Shown piece by piece: positions 10,320-19,989 of a stretch of DNA of 24,332 nucleotides (positions within the stretch are counted from its first letter, which is position 1; each line of letters opens with the position of its first letter). Below the pieces are notes generated by a model, which saw only the letters and a program-made list of their open reading frames with translations, did not search any database and had not been told where the DNA came from. Source of the DNA: Brachionus rotundiformis (lineage: Eukaryota; Rotifera; Eurotatoria; Ploima; Brachionidae); assembly GCA_016802295.1 (NCBI GenBank), contig JAESIW010000031.1:282365-306696 (forward strand). Reading direction: 5' to 3'. Both the position numbers and the translations under genes were made by a program.

Positions 10320-11752
10320 GTTATATCACAAGCTCGCCAAAAGTTCCAATCTAAGGACACACTGTATAGACTAAATTTAAGCATAAAATCTGAACCAAAA
10401 GACTTTATATTTATATATTATATACACATATGAGCATAAATTCTAAACTGAAATAATAATTTATTTTTATATGCAATTAAGTGAAAATTATTCGAAAAAA
10501 AAAACACAATTTTGTTAAAAAAATTTTATTCACTTGCAGAAAAGATATTTTTTTGAAATGTTCCTTTTTGTAAAAAGGAAGCTTGGTAATTATGTTTAAT
10601 TATGTAATTTGGTTATGTGACCATGAGAGCTAATTTAAATTAATTATAAACTATTTAAAATCAAAATTAATATTTTGTTGCTTAAAATAGTTCGAGATGA
10701 AAATAAAGTAGCTTTTTAAAAATACTGAAATAATTGAGATCCTAATTTCTTGAAATTTGTTTTCCGCCATTTTAGGCTTTTATTAATTAAGCAAACACTT
10801 TATCAAAAATGTTTAGTCACACGCCCGATACCAATATTACCAATTTATTCAAATAAAATAATAGTCGTCATTAGAAAACTAAAAAAGTTAAAAACTAGAA
10901 AAAAAAATGGAAAATTTAAAAAATAGCTCTTAACTTAATTGTTTATTGACTTGTGGACCATTTTGTATGATAAAAATTTCTAAATTTTAAAAATATTTTA
11001 TTAAAAATAAAATGTTAACTTTTTTAATTTCGACTTTGTTTTACCTAGAAAATCACCAAAAATTATATATCTAGGCATAAACCAATTCCCTAGCAGCCAT
11101 AAACTTAATTACAGCATTGAAAATGCTAAATTATGTGATCCATTTATCATTTTATACCAATCTTATATTTAATTTTTGACCTTTGAAATAAATTTTATTG
11201 TGTTTACAATAATATTTTATCTTATTTTTTAAAAATATACCTATTAAAGACCTATATGTATCTATCGACCACTATTCTTCACAAAAATATTTCATTTATT
11301 TTAAAATATATAAAAGATAGTTTAAATAAGAAAAAAAAATTCTTCAGCCAAGCATCTAAACCAAATCTAAATGATAAATTGTCAATTTTTTCTCGAATAA
11401 GAACATTCTAAAGCTAGCGTTCGTTTTAATAAACAAATGAATGTTAATTTTCTCTATTTAAATCTATCTATAACATTTAAACTGCTTTCATTTATCTGTA
11501 AAACATGGTCTGGAAGCTCAATTAGATAATTCGATCTATCTATCTAACAATGTGTATGCGCATCAAAGTTTGCTTTATTTCATTTACCTTAATCCATACT
11601 TTTGTTTATCTAATATCATGTATATTTCAAAATTCAAGATTCTAGCATTTATTCAAAAAGATAATATAAGTATATTTTTAATAGTTTATTTAAAAACTAA
11701 AGGTGAGAGTATAAGGAGATAAATTAACAATATTTTATACAGGAAATAGAAT
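10320..11752. other. AT-rich intergenic region, no gene recognised
   Basis: 1.4 kb with stops in every frame and no exon, RNA gene or transposon motif I could recognise. It separates the NIPP1 5' end from the TRPV 3' end. TTTATT at 11685-11690 (AATAAA on the minus strand), about 63 nt after the TRPV stop, is a plausible polyadenylation signal. Confidence 0.6.
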
Positions 11753-14700
11753 TTAAATTTTCGATTCTTTGTGCGAGCTTTGGTCCTCATTTTGGTAGCT
11801 ACGCTTGAAGACACTCATGCCATTATCACTATCTATGCTCATATTCTCCTCTATACTTTTCGATTCGGAACTAAAAAAGATCAAATTGGGATTCTTGTGG
11901 GCAAACTTGGGCAATTTTTCACTCTTTATATAAGCTTCACCGTTTTGTCTGAGACTGGACGAAAATGGACGCCTAATATCACATAGGTCCAGTTTGGAAC
12001 TTTCCCGCGCTGGACTTAAATTAATTTGTTTTGAAAAATTGTAGTGAGAATCGTAGTCCGAGTCGTTTGAGTAAATTTTGCTTGTTTGATTGGGATAAAA
12101 TGTTTTCTTTGCCATAAATCTATTAACTGGTTGATTCAAAACAAAAGATTCAGTTGTCTTATCTGAGCTGATTGAAGACGAGTTGGACGACTCTTCTGGC
12201 GTGTTCATGTTCACTGCTTCTTTAACTTTCTTGGACAAACTTTCGTCCACATCTTTTTTATTCAATTTTTTCTCTGAAGCCCTTTCATTGTCGAAAGAAA
12301 ACTTAAACCGTGATGGTAAAGGCGGCTTCTTGTCCACACTTTGTGCAGATTCAATTGCCAAAACCTTATTTAGGTTTATGTCAGTTAGATTTAGCTTTTT
12401 GCTTTTGCCATAATCATCCCAATTAAAGTCTTTTTTGATTTTTTTTGCTTTGACCATTTTGGTGTCCTTGTTGGCCCAAAGGTCGAGCAGTTGCTGGGCA
12501 TTGTATTTGTTGTCCTTGAGGAGAGACATGACCGACTTGAAAAAACGCTTCCATATGCGAGCACATGACGTTTTTTCAAACGCTTTGGTTTTGTCCACTT
12601 TTTTGATTACCATCAGGCCGACTGCCTCTTTTTTGGACGAATATTTTTTTGGCAATTTGATTGAGTATTGGTTTTGAAATTTTTGCAGCTCCTTGGGCGA
12701 AAAAGACCTCTCCAACAAAATGATCACTTGGGCCCACTTAAATTAAGATAATTTTTTTTTTCTTTTAAATTTTATTCTTCATTAATAAAATTATACTTGT
12801 CTGCGCCATTCTTTTTCACTTTTTTTGATGATTTGATGGTAAGTGTTGCCCATCATGGCAATTAACATGTTTAATAGAAGAATGTGCATCAATATCATAA
12901 ATACCACAAATACCACTTTGATAAAATCTGAATAATATATCAAGTCGAATTCAGGAAGCTATTGTATATAAATTAGCAAAAAATAAAATATCTATTTTAT
13001 CATTGTCTTACTCTTGACTTAAAAAAATAATTAATTAAAATGTAAAATTTTCGTATTAAGGTCTACTTTAAATTCTCCGAGGGTCATTTGAAATGAAAGA
13101 AGAACAGCTTCGGGAAAATTGTTCATTGCTTTGTTGTCTTTGCCAATATTTTTGTATAAATAATAAAAGCCTAATTATTTTTATTAAATTTAAATTTTAA
13201 TCTAATTAGTTATGATTTTAATACTTAGGGAAAACCCGAACAAAAGAATTATATAAATTGAGGCGAATGTTAAAATATCACCGCTAATCATTTTGTAAAT
13301 CATTACAACAAAAGGACCGGTCAAATTCATAACTCTATTAATTAGAATAAGAATATTAATTAAAAGCTTAGTTAAATAATAAATAGTTATAATTAGACCT
13401 GGCATAGAACAACAAATGAAACCATCCACATGGTATTGCCAAAATAACAAATGTGTCTTCCACATTACGATTGTTTATTGTTTTGTCATAGTTTTCGAAT
13501 TGAATGAAGCGAAATGGTACCGCGAGCAAAATTAAGATACAAAATATTACATATGATATATTTGCTGGCTCACCCACCTTGGAAAAAATTAAAAATTGAT
13601 ACCTATTGTTTATTTTTTGAACTTTTAAAGTTAATTTTTTTTATATGTTTTTGAAAAATTGTCACCTAGAGAAAAAAAAAGAGACATTCTTTATAGGAAG
13701 CGGAAATGTTTTAAATGCTTAAATTTAAATGTTCAGAAAAGATTTGTAAGAAATTACGTACCATTTCCGTGTATTTTAAATTTAAATATAAAAATTATTT
13801 TATTTTTGTTTAATTTTTCTATTCAGATTCATTGTTTAGATAGAAAAAGTTATGCTTAATTAATAAATTATTAATATGTTTATTTTAACAGTCTTAAAAT
13901 TGGAGAAAAAAAAACAAAAAAACATTCATTTAAGTAATCAATTATTTAAATATGAATTGAAAAAATATTGTCCATATTTATTTAAGAGATGTAAAATTTA
14001 TATTTTTTGACTAAATAAAACCTGCTTTAATTATTAATGAAGCAATTAAAAATATTAACTTTTACTATACTAAATTTTTAAATAAGTTTTTTTTTGTCTA
14101 AATTAAATTTTAATGAGCTCTTAAATTTACCAAATTTTTTAAATAATAAATGAATCCTTGGGCATAAATTTCCTGTGCTTGGAGAAAAAGAATGGCCAAG
14201 CATCCGATTAGTACAGCAATTTCGGAAATGTATCGCACCCATGTGTTGCCAGACTTGGGCGGCCAATAGAGCAATTGTTCAGCATCTTCGGCTCGTGTGT
14301 ATACCGCAATGCTCAAAAACACTAAATGTATTATTGAAATTATCAATTTTTTAAATAAACGTTTCTTGATAAAAAAAATAATTATTTTTTTTCAAATTAT
14401 TTATTAATTAAAAAGTACTTGTGCATAAGTGGACCATTTATCATCAAGCAAACGCTTTACTACACCAATTTCAAGCATATCCAAATGATCCTCGCCGTTT
14501 CCATTGACTATGTAGGACAAAGCTGCATTCCAGGCTATTTTTCCATCAGCATCCACAGTGTCTAATCCATCCAGCTCATAAGCCGAACATGTTATGTTAC
14601 TATATCTCCAAAATTCCTTGACAACAAAAAAATAAATTTAATTTCTTTGCCTAATCTTCTTTTAAATCATACAATATTTCTCAATTCGAGCATTTTTTCA

Positions 14701-15548
14701 AACAAATCCTTGCGACCAAGCTTGGCAGCCAGATTAATGGGAGTCAAGCCTTGGTTATTTTTAATAGTAAGCAAAGCTTTTTGCATCGGATGATTAGTTG
14801 CATACTGAAACATGTCCTTAAGGGTACAATTGGTCAACTAAAATTGAGTTTAAAAATTCAATATTACCAATTTGTTATTAATGACCAGAACATGAAGAAC
14901 AGTGTTTCCATTTGTGTCTTGCAAATTTGGGTCAGCACCTTTTTCAATAAGATAGTCATAAATTTCCTTGCTTGCAAAACAAGCTGCAAAAGCAAGTGGA
15001 TATTCACCATAATAAGCTAGAGCCTCGTACTTGGAGTCCTCAATGAGGCCAGAGCTCAATTTGGAATGAAACCCACCAACAAATTTTCCATCAACATTCC
15101 GCTGATTAACATCAAAGCCACGGGTTTCAATCAAAAACCTTATTGTGCTAAAGTCATCGTACATGATGGCTATGTGTAGAGGGGTCTCTCCGATGACATT
15201 GCACTGTTTGGCAGTGTCATCTGAATTGCTCCTGATAGATGAGTCCAGATAGTTTAGAGTGTTTTCTACAGTGGCCACTTGGACACGGTTTTTGCTTGCT
15301 TCTTGGTTTTCTTTGATTAGACGTGTGCGTATATTCGATGTAGACTCGTAGCCTACATCGTTGACTGGCGTGAGCTGTCTGGAAACAACCGATATTTGGT
15401 TGCCATCCGAGTTCTCAATTTGTGGTAAAAGAATTTGGTTTTGCCTGGCCTTAAGTGTTTGCCACCAGTCCGGGTCTTCGGAGTACACTCCGATACACCG
15501 ACCTGTGGCGTCTACCAAGCTTACTTGTGGAATACGAATAACTTCCAT
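11753..15548 (-). CDS. TRPV-family cation channel (Nanchung/OCR-like), nine exons
   Basis: Minus-strand exons 15548-14868, 14837-14673, 14616-14419, 14364-14131, 13577-13399, 13334-13225, 13170-13067, 12958-12797 and 12736-11753 give about 938 residues. The N-terminal third holds ankyrin repeats (GETPLHIAIMYDD, YYGEYPLAFAACFAS, GADPNLQDTNGNTVLHVLV, NNQGLTPINLAAKLGRKDLF). Then come EDHLDML and KRLLDDKW linkers, S1 (IISIIHLVFLSIAVYT), S2, S3-S4, LTGPFVVMIYKMISGDIL (S4-S5), S5, a pore segment ending FQMTLGEF, S6 (LLLNMLIAMMGNTY) and the TRP box EWRRQ/WAQVIILLERS. This order is that of TRPV channels, and the ankyrin and S4-S5 sequences look nearest to Nanchung/OCR types used in mechanosensory and chemosensory cilia; an Inactive/OSM-9 type is not excluded. 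The last 300 residues are polar, Ser/Lys-rich and unlike known domains. No acidic residue replaces the GMGD filter aspartate except E of TLGEF. Confidence 0.93.
13578..14130 (-). other. Long intron of the TRPV gene
   Basis: 553 nt between S2 and S3 coding exons, with GT (AC at 14129-14130) and AG (CT at 13578-13579) on the minus strand. It is AT-rich. A 66-codon open frame on the plus strand inside it has no recognisable content. The flanking exons line up with TRPV proteins without a missing piece. Confidence 0.55.
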
Positions 15549-16440
15549 TATAAAGCGATAAACTAAAAATCCAAAGTTTAAAACTTAATTGAGAAAAATC
15601 GATTAGGTAAATAGTTAAGAAACTTAGTTTGCTTAGCAATATTATTTCCACATTAAACAAAGTTTGGATAAATTTTCAATTTTATTTTTTCTCTTCGTTT
15701 CTCTGCCTTGGAAAAGCAAACAATTAAAATTAAGGAAATTTTTAAAATATTTTTCCAATTTTCTATAACAATTCAGCTTACTTTATTGTATGTTTTAAAA
15801 AAGTTAAATTCTAAATGCTAATTGACATTTCATGTAAGAAAATTTCTTTTTAAACTTAATAATTAAATCTTGACAAAATATTGGAAAAAGTCAACCAAGC
15901 AAATTTTATTTGATCCTGTAGGTTTTTGTTTTCACTATTGAATAAAAGAATTATATGAAATCTTTGAAATTATTAATTATAAAAATTCTGAATTTGGTAA
16001 CAAAAAAGGGATAATAAAATAAATAGCTTCCTTAATACATCACGCTTTAAGCTTAAGTTTAATTGGCAGTAAAAAATTTAAATTTACAAAATAATTTTTA
16101 ATCTTATTAAATGAATCATTCACGATAATTAAAGTTTGAAAATATCCCCTTTCTTTTAAATTAAAAATGCTTACAGGTGACTGAAAGTCTTTCCATCCGC
16201 ATATCAGAATTTAATTAATTTTTTTAGATTTCTCACAAAAATATCATAAATAATTTACTAAATTAGATTAGTAAGAAAAGTGTAAATATAATTAATAAAT
16301 AAAATTTTTATTTTAAAATTGTTTTATTTTGAATTTTCCCAAAAAAAATGTAAAATAAATGACCTTAGTTTGGCTGTATTAATTGAATAATTTTGTCACA
16401 ATGTATTATTAAAATTAAATTGACTCATGTACATTTAAAT
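15549..16440. other. AT-rich intergenic region, presumed TRPV promoter side
   Basis: About 0.9 kb upstream of the TRPV start codon, reaching to the first repeat module. No exon, RNA gene or clear regulatory motif is recognised. Confidence 0.55.
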
Positions 16441-16454
16441 TAATATACAATTTG

Positions 16455-16740
16455 TTTTAGATTATTTTATTGAATAAAGTTTTTTATCTATTAATATTTT
16501 ACAATTAATTTTAAAAAATATCAAATAAATGAGATTAATTAGTTGAATTGGTTAGATGGTAATTCAGACAAATTTCTTCTGTAAATTTACTTAAATTAGT
16601 TGTTATTTGTTTGTTTAAGTTTAAGTCCGATAGACAAAATGAAGTATATAAAGAAAAAGAGTAGAAAAAATACAATTAGATGTCTATTTTACAATTTAAT
16701 AATCATTAGGTTCATAAATATAACTCAGTGAGCTTTTACC
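16455..16740 (+). repeat. AT-rich dispersed repeat, left part of the repeat nest
   Basis: 16455-16540 (TTATTTTATTGAATAAAG, later TTTTACAATTAATTTTAAA and AATATCA) aligns by eye with 23622-23700, with the same order of blocks. 16616-16740 (AAGTTTAAGTCCGATAGACA followed by AAATGAAGTATATAAAG, then AACTCAGTGAGCTTTTA) aligns with 3499-3615. The segment GATAGACAAAATGAAGTATA also resembles a degraded form of the GACAAAAGGGTATAAATAGG motif seen at 17937, 18140 and 24127. No coding potential. Confidence 0.6.
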
Positions 16741-16744
16741 ATAC

Positions 16745-17900
16745 GGAAAGAAGTTGTAGAAAGAAAAACAAAAGTAAAAGACATAATTATAAAGGAGGTA
16801 TTTTTCTGATCGAACTTTATATAATTACCGCGAAGAAAAGTCATGATATCGCAGCATACTGAACTGTTCTTTAATTGCCTTAAGAAGAATTTTGTATTTC
16901 ATGTTAAACCATTTCCAAGTGTAAGCTTTTTAACAGAGGTCTAATTCTGGAAAATTTCTTGATTCCCAGTGCTCTTTTAATTGATAAATTTTGTCTTATT
17001 CAGTTCATTTAGTTTATTTTCACTAAAATCCAAGACCAAATCTAGATGATATCGAAAAATTGATTGACAAAACTATTTATAAAGAAAACTGACTAAATTA
17101 AGAAATGCCGATTTTGGCTTACAACCAAGTCCGTATAAAGAGTAAAAACTCCTCTAAAATTTTTCCACTTTTCTTCAATAAAATTATAGATAAATTTACT
17201 TTCACCTATAGGGATACATAACTATTCTACATTTTGAGCCTGTGGTATCTCGAATCCATTGAAGATAAGGCTATTTGTACTCAAATCAGCGGTTTATCTT
17301 TTTGAAAGATAATCGTAGCAGATTCAGTCGGATTAAAATCTATTTTCCAGCTTTTTGCAAACTTTGAACATATGTCCAGGAGTAATTGACTATGTCGAGA
17401 TGTAGTTGCTTGAATTAAAATAACGTCACAATAAAATATACATTCACCTCATTTATGGATACACCAAGTTTTCGATTGGTACATTCACTTGGTAGATCAT
17501 TTATAAAAAAGTTAAATAAATTTGCAGATAGATCACCTCCTTGTTTGACACCCTCAGTTGTAGCCATCATATCTCCTACTTTGTTCTGATATTTCACACT
17601 AATTTTCGAGGGACTATAGTAGGAGTATAAAATGCCTCATATTTCATTTGATATGTTATTAATCGATTTGGCTTTATTTGCATCTAAGAAGACAACATCA
17701 AGTTTTGAATTGTTTTGCCTATTAAAATTAACAGTTTCGTTTTCTAGAATCATTTTCATTTTCTTGCATGAAATGTTTTTTTTGTACCCAAATTGATTAA
17801 TGTTTATTTAAATAAAGCGATCCATCTTACTCAGTAAAAGTGATTCAAAAATAGTGGATTGTGAATTTGAATCTGTAATTGGACGAAAGTCACAAAATTA
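16745..17900 (-). mobile_element. Broken LINE reverse transcriptase (non-LTR retrotransposon pseudogene)
   Basis: Read on the minus strand from about 17900 down, conceptual frames give an RT in the usual order, interrupted by stops and frame changes. First DFRPIT...STIFESLLLSK (17891-17815), then NQFGYKKNISCKKMK, VVFLDANKAKSINN, then GVKQGGDLSANLFNFFINDL (within 17597-17415). The active site, normally YADD, is degraded to a YCD-V reading at about 17424-17435. Then come DVILIQATTS, WKIDFNPTES, FNGFEIPQAQNV, EEKWKNFRGV and a C-terminal NTKFFLRQLKNSSVCCD stretch. These are the standard fingers, palm and thumb blocks of LINE ORF2. The endonuclease is missing; the 5' end stops abruptly at the TATA-motif repeat at 17920. 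Only relic status can be inferred. It differs from the LINE at the left edge. Confidence 0.85.
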
Positions 17901-18253
17901 CCTAATTGATTAAGTTAGCTCACGGAGACAAAAGGGTATAAATAGGATGTAATTTTGATAAAAAGTCATTTCATTTGTAATTTTTGAAAATTCTAAACAA
18001 GATGTATTTTTTTTTGGGAATAAAACGATTCTTTTCTAAATTAATTTTATTAAAAAACATTTTGTAATAAATTTGAAAAAAATATAATATAAAACTTTAT
18101 TTTGTTAAATTAGCTAAATTAGTTAAATTAACTCAAGTAGACAAAAGGGTATAAATAGGATGTTATTTTGTCAAAAATGTATTTCATTTTTTCAAATTAA
18201 AATTTTTGAGAAAAAAATTCTTATTTTGGAAAATGGATTCAATTGAGCAGTCA
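17900..18253 (+). repeat. Two AT-rich repeat modules each carrying a conserved TATAAATA motif
   Basis: The 31-nt block GACAAAAGGGTATAAATAGG with ATGTAATTTTG following occurs at 17937-17967 and 18140-18170 (one difference) and again at 24127-24157 (identical to the first). Before each comes an AACTCA/AGCTCA-like lead, and before the second and third a degenerate tandem of about 9 nt (TAAATTAGC TAAATTAGT TAAATTAAC). The TATAAATA core could be a promoter on the plus strand reading toward the GC-rich island, but this is inference from the motif alone. The first module borders the broken LINE's 5' end. Confidence 0.65.
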
Positions 18254-18345
18254 CCATAACTCTGCCGATCCGCAGGTCCCAAGCCCTGATGAAAAAAGAG
18301 GAGGGTGGTGGCAGCCACATGCATCGTATGTGTGTGTGTGGTCTT
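18122..18345 (+). repeat. 224-nt dispersed repeat, near-identical to 24109-24332
   Basis: Compared base by base with 24109-24332 it shows two substitutions (A18135/G24122 and T18164/A24151) and no gaps. It spans the tandem AAATTA lead, the TATA motif, an AT-rich stretch and the start of the GC-rich island. The similarity continues to the window edge, so the full length is unknown. Such identity in otherwise decayed AT-rich DNA implies a recent copy event or gene conversion. Confidence 0.93.
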
Positions 18346-18735
18346 TCACGTAGTCTGCAGAAGAGCTGTATGGCGGGTACATAGGCCTACGGGTCTTTGT
18401 CCAAGTCTTGTCGTATGAGGGCGCCGCTGGCTTCGACCATCTCCCAGTATAGAATCCGAAAGGAGCGAGAATCTGCTGTACAGCTGACCCTCTGCAGACA
18501 GTACGTAACTTTGGAAGCCTTAAGTTAAGACTTTATCTCAATTGAAAGAGAGAAGTCGCTTGGTTTGTGGTTCCAAGCTAGTCTAAATAGTTGCCGAGTT
18601 CGCAGCCAATTTTGAGTGCTCGGATGAGTGGCGCTGTTTATGATGAACGTCCCACTGGCTTCTTAGGGAAAGACGCCGTCATAACTCTGCCAAAGCCGGT
18701 CCCAAGCCCGGTTGCGAAAAGAGGAGGGTGACAAA
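18254..18735 (+). repeat. GC-rich island bounded by two copies of a ~52-nt motif
   Basis: About 480 nt of clearly higher GC than anything around it. It starts and ends with related sequences: 18255-18307 and 18680-18730 share CATAACTCTGCC, GGTCCCAAGCCC and AAAAGAGGAGGGTG exactly, separated by variable bases. Their starts are 425 nt apart. Neither strand has a convincing open frame; the longest minus-strand frame I followed is about 45 codons. The GGTCCCAAGCCC...GAGGAGGGT pattern reminds me of GC-rich tails or leaders of non-LTR elements in fish and invertebrates, but I cannot verify this. A TG microsatellite sits at 18328-18341. Confidence 0.7.
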
Positions 18736-19091
18736 CATTTTTTGTCTCTGAAAAGATATTTTATTGATTTATTTTATTTATTATTTAATTAATTTTTAGC
18801 TTTTTAAGCAGAAGATCTGCCTCTCTAAAATAAAATTTATCAATTAAAATTTTTCAAATGAATTCTGACTTGATCAAAGGTGTTGATGATAAAGAAATAT
18901 TCTAGAATAAAAAAAAATCTTTTTTCAAAATAAAAATTTTTATTGACCAATCTTTGTTTTAGTATTTTAAGATGATTACTTTTTTGATCAAATTACATTT
19001 TTATTCATACATAATTGATTTTAAAAAAATAAATTTAAAAATAAATTGCATATAAAATAATTATTCAGATAAATAGCTACATTTTACATAA
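18736..19091. other. AT-rich spacer downstream of the Jupiter-like gene
   Basis: 356 nt with no coding sequence. TTTATT at 19000-19005 (AATAAA on the minus strand) is about 87 nt after the Jupiter-like stop codon and may be its polyadenylation signal. Confidence 0.5.
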
Positions 19092-19562
19092 TTACCACAA
19101 TTTTGTCGAAGCACCACCAGGAGGCTGTAAGACCTTGCTTGAAGTGTGAATTGGTCGCGGATTGTATCCAGCTTCTTGCGGCTTATTGTTTTCAGTCTTG
19201 GTCTCTATCGCCTGTTCTTTCTTGGTATCAACCTGCTTCTGCTCTACTTTTGGCTCAGCCGGTTTAGCTACGGGCTCATCATATGACTGACCAGTTATTG
19301 GATTATATCCAGTTCTCTTTTTACTTTGAGCATTATTAATTGGTTCAGGAATTGGCTGTGATGGGGGCTGTGACTGAGAATTTTCAGCTTTGGGTTGAGT
19401 GTTTTCTTGTTTGGACTGATTAGTTTCCAATTTGTGCTGAGGGTTCTTTGGCTCTTCTTCCGCAAAACCAAATATATTGTTCGATCGGCCACCTGGCGGA
19501 TTTAGAACTTTGGAAGTTGGCTTACCAATGGCATACCCAGAATAAAAATTGGCCGAAGTCAT
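19092..19562 (-). CDS. JPT1: Jupiter/HN1-like microtubule-associated protein
   Basis: A single-exon frame of 156 residues. Near the start it has SKVLNPPGGRSNNIFGF (about 17-33) and at the end SSKVLQPPGGASTKLW. The PPGG-containing motif with following SNxFG is the hallmark of HN1/Jupiter proteins (JPT1, JPT2 in vertebrates; Jupiter in Drosophila), which also repeat it at the C-terminus. The middle is disordered, rich in Gln, Pro, Lys and Glu. It contains GYNPITGQSYDEP and the related GYNPRPIHTS. Family members associate with microtubules and affect cell-cycle and signalling, with little biochemical detail known. The start ATG precedes TSANFYSGY. It lies 427 nt upstream of the WASP 3' end in the same orientation, but nothing suggests shared transcription. 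The call rests mainly on the PPGG motifs. Confidence 0.8.
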   Translation of the reverse strand: MTSANFYSGYAIGKPTSKVLNPPGGRSNNIFGFAEEEPKNPQHKLETNQSKQENTQPKAENSQSQPPSQPIPEPINNAQSKKRTGYNPITGQSYDEPVAKPAEPKVEQKQVDTKKEQAIETKTENNKPQEAGYNPRPIHTSSKVLQPPGGASTKLW

Positions 19563-19989
19563 TATGGAAAATAAATAAATTTTTTTCTATCAAGAATGAG
19601 GACTTATTAAAGTAACTGCATCAAGTATTTAACTAATGTTATGATGACGATATAAATTTTTAAGTTTTAAGCACGCTTAATCATACACTTGTTGCTATTT
19701 AGTCATCATTTAAGCCAATAATTTAAATCATTAAATTACTCGGTTATTTGTCTTCTTATAAAAATTAAAATTTAGAAAAAAATTTAATATTGTTTACTTA
19801 TTATTAAAGTTATTCAATTGTCATAAAGAATTTTAATTACGAGCCATTCATTGATTTAATTTTTTTTTCTTTTAATTAAAAATAAAATATTAGACAAAAA
19901 ATCTTTATTTTATTATCAAAATCGACATTATTAATTTATTTATTTAAAAAAAATTGGTTAAAATAAAATTAATTAATTAAAAATACATA
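19563..19989. other. AT-rich spacer between WASP 3' end and Jupiter-like 5' end
   Basis: 427 nt without coding content. TTTATT at 19935-19940 (AATAAA on the minus strand), about 50 nt beyond the WASP stop, is a plausible polyadenylation signal. The rest presumably includes the Jupiter-like promoter. Confidence 0.5.

Noticed and set aside
11771..12677. Plus-strand frames of 60-80 codons opposite the last TRPV exon
   Set aside because: They overlap a coding exon in full and resemble its reverse-complement composition only.
13659..13859. 66-codon plus-strand frame within the long TRPV intron
   Set aside because: Composition is low-complexity Lys/Asn/Phe as expected from AT-rich DNA, with no motif and no support on either side.
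18285..18300. CTGATGA, the core of a hammerhead ribozyme, in the GC-rich island
   Set aside because: There is no stem II hairpin followed by GAAA and no stem III. The sister motif at 18680-18730 has GGTTGCG at this place, so the core is not conserved.
16455..18735. CRISPR-like or satellite array interpretation of the repeats
   Set aside because: Units are irregularly spaced, of unequal length and eukaryotic in context; they fit dispersed mobile-element debris better.
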